Below are positions 37,801 to 49,800 of a stretch of DNA of 64,000 nt, piece after piece. Position numbers and translations under genes: made by a program. Positions within the stretch are counted from its first letter, which is position 1. Each line of letters begins with the position of its first letter. The stretch is from Atrina japonica (Eukaryota > Mollusca > Bivalvia > Pterioida > Pinnidae): NCBI GenBank assembly GCA_030159075.1, contig BROG01000252.1, positions 802,501 to 866,500 on the forward strand, given 5' to 3'. A model generated the notes under the pieces. The model saw only the letters and a list, made by a program, of their open reading frames with translations, ran no database searches and was not told the origin of the DNA.

Positions 37801-40800
37801 GTATATGTTGAAAAAGACAGCATGAACACTTACAGATGGGAGACAATATTATAGGTGTAGATGTTGAGAAATACAGCATGAACACTTACAGATGGGAAAC
37901 AATATTATAGGTGTAGATGTTGAGAAACACAGCATGAACACTTACAGATGGGAAACAATATTATAGGTGTAGATGTTGAGAAACACAGCATGAACACTTA
38001 CAGATGGGAGACACAATATTATAGGTGTAGATGTTGAGAAACACAGCATGAACACTTACAGATGAGAGACACAATATTAAAGGCGTATATGTTGAAAAAC
38101 ACAGCATGAACACTTACAGATGGGAGACACAATATTATAGGTGTAGATGTTGAGAAACACAGCATGAACACTTACAGATGAGAGACACAATATTATAGGT
38201 GTATTATGCTGATTACTGTAAATGTGGATATTTCCGTGTGTTGTTAATTACGTAACTTTTTTTTATCAAACCGTACACGTGGTGGTATTTAATTTGATGT
38301 TACACGTACAATGACACCTTATTGTGAACAGTCCTGTATTAAACAAGGATTCTTAGAACATATGTGGGAATGGTACACAGGGGTAATTTACATGGAAAAC
38401 TGTTCATTGCGTATTTAGTGTAATTTACTCCCATGCGTAAATTTCCACGTTTACAGTAGCAGTAGATGGATGCTTTCAGATTACTTACCACAAATACCTG
38501 CCCACAATGAATACAGTTGTATCTTTCTGAACCAGCGGATCTTATAACAACTGCTGCACCTGGTATCCCTTGAACTCCTAAATTAATAATTCTTTTGCTG
38601 AAAATAATAAACAACTACATTGTACAATTGAAAGAAACTTGCAATGTTTACCTTTCACTGTATTGTTACCATGTCAACATTTAAATAACGTCATCTACCT
38701 TGACAACAATATCAGTAACAATGCATCATACTTTGATATAAACATAATAATTACATTTTTGTTTTTGTTTTGCATTTTCATTTGTCCAGAGATGGTCACA
38801 TACTTTACCATGTAAAATGAAAGGAAATTCTATGACATTACAAAACACTTTTACCAAATCATCAAATAGTATTTATTTAGCACTGACTTCTCTGACTGTA
38901 TACAACAGGAGACAGACAAACCAGTGGGATTGATAGAACCTGGCATATTTCTTTCAATGGTCAATGGTTTATTAAAGTGAAATGTAATAAAACAATTAAT
39001 GCACTATTTTTGGTTCGATAAGAGAAGTTCTGGAGTACAAAATATAATAATCAGCCTCGGCCTACGGCCTCAGTCAATAGTTTTTGTACTCCAAAAATTC
39101 TCATGTCACTCCAAAAATAGTGCCATAATTGTAAATATATAACAACAGCAACTTACTGTAAAAAGTACTTTGTATTGTTAGAAAATCCCAAAATAAAATA
39201 AGTACAAGAAAAATATATAACATTAGCAATGTAACAATTATTTTGAATTAACGTAACCAGCTGTGTGATAATAACCTCGATATAAGCTAGACAGTATGTA
39301 GTTATCTTGACAACGTTATACTAATTACCTTCAAATAAACTAAATAAACTCTGCATGTTGTAATGAGCTGATTAACAAAAGGATATACGTTTTTATTTAT
39401 TTGTTCATATTTTTCATACATCTATATATTCCATTTTATGAACATAGCTTAAATGCCTCTCTATCAATCTAGTACATGTAACCTACCAGTGGTCGCGCGG
39501 ACAAGCTATGCGAGTGGCAGTACTCCTGCATACAAGCAAACAATTACACGGGCACCGAACATATCGTTTCCCTGGTGGTGGAGCTTTGATCGGCTGAAAA
39601 TATACATATGCTACATGTAGAGATATTGATGGTGTAAAGTTCAATAAATCATATCCTCAACCACAATATACAGTTTACAAAACAAATATTTTGCTTCAAA
39701 TAATTCTCTCCAATGGTTGTACAATTGTTAGTTTGCTGTGGCTGACAAAAGTTTTCAAGTTAGTGATATAAAATTAAGTGGGACAGGAGCACCAAGAATG
39801 AATTAGCAAGGCATAATACAGGTGACTCTTGATACCTCAAAGTGCACATGACCAGCAAAAATCTCTTGAGGTTTCAAGAGTTCAATGTTTCGAAAGTTCC
39901 AGAAATCGACATTTCGACCGATGTAGGTTCTTACTACTATACAGAATAAGGGATTTTCGTAATTTGCATTCATACAAAATCCTCGTATCTAGTTTTGAAA
40001 CATAAAAATGAGTAAATATGTTATCTTTATTATGTATCCGATTAGGATATAAACAGTTGTCAACATATATTAGGCTTAGATCTACAATGTTGCATTAGTC
40101 TTCATTTTTGCTTGATTTTTAAGTTGAAATACAACTTGAGTGTAACACCTGTACTCGAATTCGTAATCTTTGATGTGTCTTTATACAGTTCCTCTGTTCT
40201 GAGTGATCTTAATAAACAAACAAACATGTTTATCACTATTCGTTTAGATCAAGACTTCCATGTCACCCAGTTATCAAAACACTGTTTGTTGAATCTTCCA
40301 GGTAAGGATATCAGTTTTGTTCTGGCTTACGACATTGACTTTTTATAAATTCACCGATAATTACTCAAACTTTAAGGTTTTCAGAGTGAAACATAAAGGA
40401 ATATACAAATTGGGACTTTGAATCGACTTCAAGGTTTCAAGAACTTTGAAGTTTTGGCGTTCAATAGATCGAGAGTTAATTTACTTAATTTATGAAGGAA
40501 AAAAATTGAGACCAGTACAAAACTTCAAGGTTTTGAAAACTTCAACATTTTGATGTTTGAGTCATCCAGAGTCGCCTGTATATTGTGTGTCTTTCATACG
40601 ATCCAAAGTTAATTTAAACCTTTTCATTTCTTATTCTTAAATCAAAACTTTTATAAACATGAATAAATTTACTATGTTTAAAAATGAATACAAAATGTTT
40701 ACTGTTTTTTAATATACAATCTAGTAAAGATCTTTAGTAGAAACAAAGAATACAAAGTTACATTGGATGGTGAAACTGATCAGTCCACGCATCATTTAGA

Positions 40801-43800
40801 TCATATGTACAACTGTGAGCTGAAAGAGGACATGAAAAGTACAGATACAAGAAAGTTAACTGAGAGGATGTCCTTATAAGACAATTTACATACACGCAAG
40901 GTAAATATTGAAAAAACAAAGAACTTTTGAAAATTCAGAGGTGGGATCAGGTGTCACGAAGGACACTTACTGTAGCTTCTTTACAGATGAGACATTTGAC
41001 GACATGTTGATTTGTTTTTCCTTCTAAATTTATCATAGCCTGGCACACTTTGCAGTTGATCATGGGTAACCCACCCTGTTGGGTGGGAGTGTATGGTGGT
41101 GGTAATTCATATGGCTGTATTGGTGGTGGTATCCCCGGTGCTAGTGGAGCACTTGGAGGAGGTATACCTGGTTCAGCTGAAACTGAAAATAAAAACCTAT
41201 TGAAAAATACAATGTATATATACAATTATTCAAAACCAACAAGACATCTCTTTATTTTCCGAAATCACTTTTTTCATTAACCAGAATGATCTACTTCACT
41301 CCAGGCAAATACACCGGTACTAAATAAACTGTTAGTATAACGGCAGCACGGTTTACCCAAAACTAAAACAAAAACACATTCCAACAACGTTTCTTTTTTA
41401 AATATATAAATAAGCATGTATAAAAAGTTTTAATATAAAATGATTAGCCTAGCTACATTGTTCTCACTCAAATTAGGCTAATGGTGTATTTCAGTTCTTT
41501 TCTAGCAGACATAATAACCTCTGGTGACCAAAAGGAGGTAAATTCACACCTCCAAAGTGGCAGCATTGCGCACAGCATTTTTCGTGGTATTTTGGTGACT
41601 ATATTTATCAAAAATATAATGGTCAAACAATGTTAACCCTGAAAATATATTGCTCAAATTATTGGCAATCTTCATGCATTGGCCAAAATTAAAAATCTTT
41701 AAAAAAAAATTTTTTTTTTTACATCTTATTTATTTCATTATCATTACAGTTAAGAGGTTTTTTTTTCTTGTGTTTTATGCATTTTTCAAATTAATCAATA
41801 ATTATATGAAAAAAAAACCAGAAAAAAAATTAAAAGTGCAAGTTCTGTTAAATATACATGACAAGTACATATATAGACAGATTAGTAACTTGCCAAAAAC
41901 ATTTTCTGACCTAAGCAAAATTCTGCCAAATGCGCATTTTCATCAAAATTTAAGTATATTGCTTTTATCCATTGCATTAAATATTTTCAAGACCAATTTA
42001 TCATTGATAAACTATTTTTCATCAATGATATAAGCAGCAATTAATTGTTGTGAGCTGTATATGCATGTACACGCCAAAGCATGTAATACTCGTTCTCTCT
42101 TTCTTTTGGGGTTAAATTACAACTTTTATTAGTATAAATTCGTATTTTCAAAGTGTAACTGGGGTGTGGAACATTATTTTTGATCATGTGAGATGCGGCC
42201 GTTAATGATATAACTTATATTTATAAGCAGGGTTTTCCCTGGGATTTTCAAATGAGGAGTCCATGGACTCCCACAACTACAAAATTAGGAGTCCATTTGG
42301 TAATTTAGGAGTTCATTTGCAGTCCACTTCAATTCGACCAGAATTAAACTGAATGTCAAATGTGCACTTGTGTTGTTAATCAGATATCCCTATGGGGAAA
42401 ATATCAACAACACACGTGGAGCATTTATTTTCTGATCATAGCTTAATCATGTCGAGAGAGTGATTAGTTTTTCCCACACTCATATGTGAAACAAAACATC
42501 AGTTCCATTTTTATACGTTACTGTAACACCACTGTAATTTCTTGGTTTGTTCTTTGTTCTTGAACCCTCAGAGTTCCTTTAATTCAATACCGGTATATAA
42601 TTATTGTATACATACATGTACTATAGATTAAAGGTTTATAAGAAATTAAATAAAATATAGTTGTTTTAACTACATTTGAAATCATATGGAACATTTATAT
42701 TAAAAATCTATAAATTGTAATACAATTACATGTTTTTAGAAATATGGATGCAAAACTGAAAAGTTACTAAATACATGTAGCCTACTAATTGATGCCTCAA
42801 ATATATTTATTTGAGAATTACATCTATTTTATCCATTTCAAGTATTAAAGTACTTTTCATAATTCGAATGAAAGTCGGGTTTGGTATCCAGGGTTTTCCC
42901 TGACGCAATAATTCTGCGTATTTACGCGTAAAAATCCTAAATGACGCCTAAAATAAGATCTATTGCGTCCTAGTGGACGCGTTAAATACTTGATGTCTTT
43001 CAAGATCGTTTAGGTAAATAAACCAAGCATGTGACCTATTTCTACCAGTTTGCTTCTTTTTTTATGTCCATTTTTAATTCTTATCTTCTAGTGCAATTCC
43101 ACAAGAAAACCAAGAAACTTAATTCATCACTTTATTTACAATAAAACAGGAAAATTTACCTGTAATATAGATCTAGAATCAACAAGACAACATCGATCAT
43201 CACATTATGGATACTTCCGGAAGTATAAATTAATGAAGGGATACCAAATCCGACTTTCATTTGAATTATGGAAATTAAAAAATAATATTGAAAGTACTAA
43301 AGATGGTTATATAAAATGATTTATTCACAACAAATGTGTTTATGTAAATCTTACATATGATAAAGTACTTTAATACTTGAAATGGATAAAATAGATATAA
43401 TTTTCAAATAAATAAATTTGAGGCATCAATTAGTAAGCTACATGTATTTAGTAACTTTTCAGTTTTGCATCTATATTTCTAAAATCATGTAACTGTATTA
43501 CAATTTATAGATTTTTTTATATAAAATTTCCATATGATTTCAATATAGTTAAAACAACTATATTTTATTTAATTTCATGTTTATAGGTTTATAGGGATGT
43601 CTATAATTATCAACAAAAGTGCACATTTGACATTCAGTTTAATTCTGATCGAATTGAAGTGGACTGCAAATGGACTCCTAAATTACAAAATGGACTCCTA
43701 ATTTTGTAGTTGTGGGAGTCCATGGACTCCTGATTTGAAAATCCCAGGGAAAACACTGGGTATCCCTTCTATAATTTATATTTCCCGAAGTACCCATAAA

Positions 43801-46800
43801 GTGATGAACGATATTGTCTTGTTGATTCTAGATCTACATTAGAGGTAAAGATTTTCCTGTTTTATTATAAATAAAATGATGAATTCAGTTTCTTGGTTTT
43901 CTTGTGGAATTGCACTAGAACATAAGAATTAAAAAGGACATAAAAAAGGAAGCAAACTGGTAGAAATAAGTCGCATGCTTGGCTTATTTACCCAAACGAT
44001 CTCGAAAGACATCAAGTATTTAATGCGTCCACTAAGACGCAATAGATCTTATTTTAAGGGTCATTTAGGATTTTTAGGCGTAATTATGCAGAATTTTTGC
44101 GTCAGGGAAAACCCTGTTATAAGTGACATCATATCATGTTCTTCATTTAAAATATCAACACGTGGAGAAGTTTACTGAGTTTTAAATCTAATTAAAGGAT
44201 TATCAGGAATTAACTGTCATACATTAATGATAATAGGAGTCTCACAAGAGATAGCATTAATTGCAGGTAACATTAATTAGGCGTGACGAGTAGTACAAGT
44301 TAGTCTGTAGGCCTATATCATTGGAGGCTTGGGTATTGTAAAAACAATGCACAGGTGTGAAATAAATTCGAGGATTTAGTGTACTGTCAAAACAATGTAC
44401 AGGTGTGAAATAAATTTGTGGATTAAGTGTACCCTGGAAGATAGAAAAGTATTTTCAGAAAATTAATGTGCTTTGGTAGTTTTGGACATAAAAGCGGAAG
44501 GCAGAAGATCAGTCTAAATAGCAGTAGTCTACCACCGAAATTGGTAGAGTTAACATGTCTGTTTCTAGTGACATAATATTTAAAGTAAAGTCTTATTATA
44601 TTAATGATATCATTTACAGGAAGTATTTGGGTAATGTTTGCACACATTCTGGAGGGTGACATGTCGATAGTCCGACGGTCCGATAGTCCGATAGTCCGAT
44701 AGTCCGACAGTTAAATCTCATGGCTATCAAGAGGATTCAACAGAACAAAAAGTCACTTAAATATTTGACGCAGTGTCTGCTTTGTCACCACGCAATTTGT
44801 AATAACTTTTTAAAAGCCATCTTATTGGGTTCAAACCCATCTTTTCTCCATTAAATTGGTCAAATTGTGTCTTAAGACGGTCATCCCAAACATTTTCCCC
44901 TATTTTTAAAATAATTCTCTGATTTTGAAATTTTTATTACAAATTGTGTCGTTATTACAAATTGCGTGGTGACACTGCTTCTCCTCTGCAGCGAGTTCAT
45001 CGAAACTTGACGGGAAGCAACTAGTTTTCTACTTATCAAATATGGCCGCACTGGCTTCTGACTGAACATGCATGGATAGTGCTCAGGTATGCGACCCACA
45101 TCCACTTGGGTTATTTTTTTACTGTTTGCGCTACATGGTTTGTATTTCAACGGTGGACATGTCGTTATTTCGTTTTGTCGCCCGAAATAATGGTAATCTT
45201 CGTTTTTTATTGGCGAAGGAGAAAAGATCACGACGATCATCGTTATGTCGGGACAATAATTAGCGGGGCGAAAAGACGACAGTTAGCGGGCGAAAAGACG
45301 AAGATTATCGTGACGTCGGAGCAACAAAACGAAATTACAAATAGCAAAAATCAGCCACCATATATTTCAGCCAGGAAACCCGCGGTAGCTTTTAATGTCT
45401 TAAGAGGAATTAAATTATCTGTAAACATAGATGTGGCTTGGAAATGGTACATGTATGATCTGAGAATCAACTTGCTATAAATTAGAAAGTGAAAATAGGC
45501 AAAATTTGCCACATGTAATTTCCAGCTTCGATTGGATTTAGTTGTATAAATGGTGTCAACTATTTCCGTTTTTAAGATATTTATTTTTCGTAGGACTTTA
45601 AAAGCAGTAGTGTATCGTTGACACAAGTCATGTCAATCCTATGGTGGCATACTTCTGCCATCTACATGCAAGTTGTTTTTCCCAATGATTATGTTGACAT
45701 GCAAGATAAAAATAAGAAAACAAAAGCAAAAAAGTTTTGTTTTATGCCCACATATGACATTTATGTCAATATGCAAGATAAATATGTTAACATGCAAATA
45801 ATTATGTTAACATGTAACTTATTCATGTCAACATGCAACTTATATCTTGCATGTTGACATAAATAAGTTGCATGTTGACATAATTTATAAGTTGCATGTT
45901 GACATAATCGGTAGAAAAATAACTCGCATGTAGATGGCAGAAGTATACCACCATACAATCTTTTGAAATATTAGCTTTTAATGGAGAAATTACCGTAGTT
46001 CTGAAATATCAACTATACGGTGGAAACAGTACTGACCAGTAGCAAAGTCGGAAAATCGCAACCAGTTGCATTTCATTTATAACTGAAGAAAAAAAGATGA
46101 ATCGCAACATGTTGCGAGTTTCCGATGATTTGTTAAATAACCAAGCACAAGAAATGGTATGGATAATGCGTACTTTACTGAATGTTCAGAAGATAGGAAT
46201 TTTAGCAAGTATTAAATGATCGACAAAAAGTTCAACACAAAAGACTTCTGTATGGTGGCATATTTCTGCCATCGAGTTACGACTTACGACTTTTATGATG
46301 TTGACATAATTTTTGTGATTATGTCGACATAATATGATATGTCGACATCATAGAGAAAGATGTCGACTTATTAATTCAACTTGTCGAGATAGTAACGCCG
46401 ACTTGCTAGATAATTATCGCGGCATATTGAATTTATAAGTCGACATCTTTTTCTAAGATGTCGACATCTTTTTCCAAGATGTCGACATCTTCTCATATTA
46501 TGTCGACATATTCACAAAAATTATGTCAACATCATAAAAGTCGTAAGTCGTAACTCGATGGCAGATCTGAGCTGAGTGCATGCATCAGTTTCATGATTTG
46601 CATGGCAGAGTATCACATAGTAAACACTTCAGCGATAATGTTTTATGCAATGGCTTATTCCATTCCAATATTCAGATATATTTCTTTGGCCATTGTTGTA
46701 CTGCAGTTTAATGTTAGATATTTGCCGTTGAAGTCTACGCCACTTTCGCCTCGTGCGTGGTGCATGTTCCCCTCTCATGGCTGCCCTCAGGGTAATTTTT

Positions 46801-49800
46801 TGCAGACGCTCTGCATCTTTTAGTTTTCTGATAAAGATCCAAATTGATGGATGCTTACACCCAACGCTGCTGTTCCACTGGGAGTGGAAACCTGAAATGC
46901 AACATAATGCAATAAATATAATTACCTTTTTATTTTTCCATTTGATTACACTGCTTTTTGCGCTTTTTGGGAGATTGGGCCCGTAAACCGGTTAACCACA
47001 CAAATTGATTTGCTTTATCATCCAAGTGACCGTCCCTGGGTCGGCACTAGTGTGTAATCGAAAATCTTAATCTGACAAGTCAACGTAGGGGCCTAAGTAT
47101 TTGAGTAGACTTAATGGACTTATATTTTGTGAATTTCCAGCCAGCTGGGAATTGGGTTTTCAAAATATATGCAACTTATCTGAATTTGAATACCCAGCTA
47201 CAACCCAATTCCAATGCTGGAAATTCACCTGTAGTTGGGTATTCAAATCCAGATCTTGAACACCTAATTCACAGCTGGCTGGGAATTTGCCTGTAGCTGG
47301 GAATTTGTAAATAACCAATCCCCATGAATACTCAATATCCAGCTGATTGGGAATTAGGTTGTAGCTGTGAATTCACGAATGTAGTTGGATACCCAATTCC
47401 CAACTCACAGCCAACTTCACAGACACATCAAACTGCCTCCGACCTTGGCCCGCACATACGGAAGCTTACTAGGTCCGCATCAGTATTAAGTTTTTTTTAT
47501 AGTTTGTTATAACAAATTAAAAATTTATTAATTAAAATTATAAAACATACTGATGCAGCCCAAAAAGCCTCCGTACGTGCAATATATCAATCCCTACCCA
47601 GAGTTATCGCTCCTCTTCATTCCTCTTATTAAATGCCAAGACTTGCATAAAATGCATATCACTGAAACAGTTTGGGTGCAGTTGAGACAGTTTTTCGCGG
47701 ATTTTAGCAAAGGTATTTATATGTGGATGCTCGTGTTATGAAAAATTAATTCGCTTATACAATACGTAACTGCACAGAATTTATCCATCCACAACTTTAA
47801 ACCTTGTACACTTAGAAAAATTGTGATTATTTCTGTAATTTCATGACGACAGTTTAGCAGTTTTTGTACCATATTTGAAAATTGTGTATGTGTTATGTAG
47901 TATATTTAGAAATACTTTGATGTACTTTATTTGTACACAGTTTTTGTTTTCGGAAAAAATAACGATTTTTATCTGTCTCAAGTGCACTCAAACGGACTAT
48001 ACCTATTATGAGAACTATCGACAACAGTTTCTCTGTGTATTATATAGGAAATAATACTTCTTCAACCCCTATTTGTGGTGTATTTTGTAGGAACTATTCC
48101 ATGCAGTATTAATAGAAATAAACGACTCGTTTGAACGTAAAAAATTTCATTACATATAATATGCAATTATACATATACATGTATATGCCAAAATTGTTTG
48201 CCAAGCAAGAACGAGAACTCTCGGTAAAGATTGGCATTATGTTGGTCGTCAACCGCGGGAAATTTAAACGGCGGACCACCGTGTAAGGCACTTTTTGTTG
48301 TACAACAAGGTTTCTGCGTCTATATATCTAGAGAGAGATTTATTACAAGGGAATTTCTTTTTGCAGTATTAAAATTACTTACCTTCGACTAGGTTATTTG
48401 TCCGTGTGTCCTTGTCTCTATTGAACACATTCCATATCTGTGGTGGAAAGTTTCCATCTAAATAGGTGTTCTGGAAGTAAGTCAGGAGATCTGTACTTTC
48501 CGGGTATCTGTTCCGCAGTCGCAAGGTGTCAGGACTATTAGCAAGCATGTGGAAGTTTCTGTCGAACGAGTAGAAGAGGGAGGTGTCCAATGGACATCAT
48601 TTTTACGTAGTAGTTTATTTACTCTTCGTCTTCGACGGTATGCCCTTGAGTCCAACTTCTTGGATTTTACGCCATATGCTCTGCGTAAAGTGAAAATAAC
48701 ATGCGGAAAGCGTACTTTGCGGAAGTTCAGTTTCAACAGCCAACTTTAAAGCGGTCTCAAAGTCGCACACAACTGTGCGAGGTCGAAATCTTCCCACCAA
48801 GCATCTGACTTTGGATTTTAAGTGTTGGAAAAAAAACTGTCGGTAATGACCTACGGTCTTACCCGTCATCAAAGGACCAAGCAAATGTAAGAAATCTGCC
48901 CATGTATTTACCATGGATTGTGACCATCTGTGTATAAGGATGTGGGCTACTTTTAAATGTTCCATCGACATACACCGTAGAACATCCTTGTAAAAAGCGC
49001 AAACTCTCTGTTGTAGCAAATATAGCTATCCCCCAGTTGTTATCATGATGACTTAAAAAACGTTTACCAGACCAGGTTTTCTTCCACTCCCCCTCTTATT
49101 CTTACATCGTCGACATTGCGAGGAATACGGGGTAGAACCGATTCGCGTTGCCTATGCAAAATGGAACGGACTCTCTGGAACTCAGGCAGGTCATCATCTT
49201 CGTAATTATCAATGCAACCTTCAATAACTTCATTGTAGACCCTCTTAATTGGCTTCGTTGGGTCGTCTTTGATAGTTTCTTTCATTTGATTGATAGCTTC
49301 GGCTTCTCGAAGCGTATTGTCTTCGGGGGTATGATCATGTTCATTTACCGATTTAATTTCAAAACCTTCATCAAGATTAAATGCATTGATTGATAGGGTC
49401 GTCCTGCATGTTTTACGCCAACACCTCCAGTGGAAGACAGTTGCCTTTTTCTTATTGAGTTGGTACCGATATCCATTATTTACCAAGACTTTCCCTTTTT
49501 TTTACACCTCTCATCACGTAAGCCATGGTGGTTAACTTATGATTGGATACGTAGGATACCCCTATTTATATAAGCATCGTCGGCAACATTATAGAAATTA
49601 TGCCGCTTTTTTCATAATAAACCAATTGAACGTCTACAATTTTAGACACCGCTATAAGCCATCATCAAAGACAAAGAAATTTACATTGTAACTTCCGTTG
49701 TGTTAATTTCAAACTAGCGTCTTTCAGATATTATTACAAATATAAAATGCCGACCGATGCTTTTAGAAATAACAGAACACCCGATGTATGTTCATTTCAT

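Noticed and set aside
41650..42033. 127-codon plus-strand frame rich in Lys/Phe/Ile
   Set aside because: Composition is that of AT-rich non-coding DNA with poly-A and poly-T runs; no motif, and it lies inside PIP4P intron 1 antisense.
45079..45480. 133-codon plus-strand frame
   Set aside because: Most of it is the fold-back element at 45167-45335; no family resemblance.
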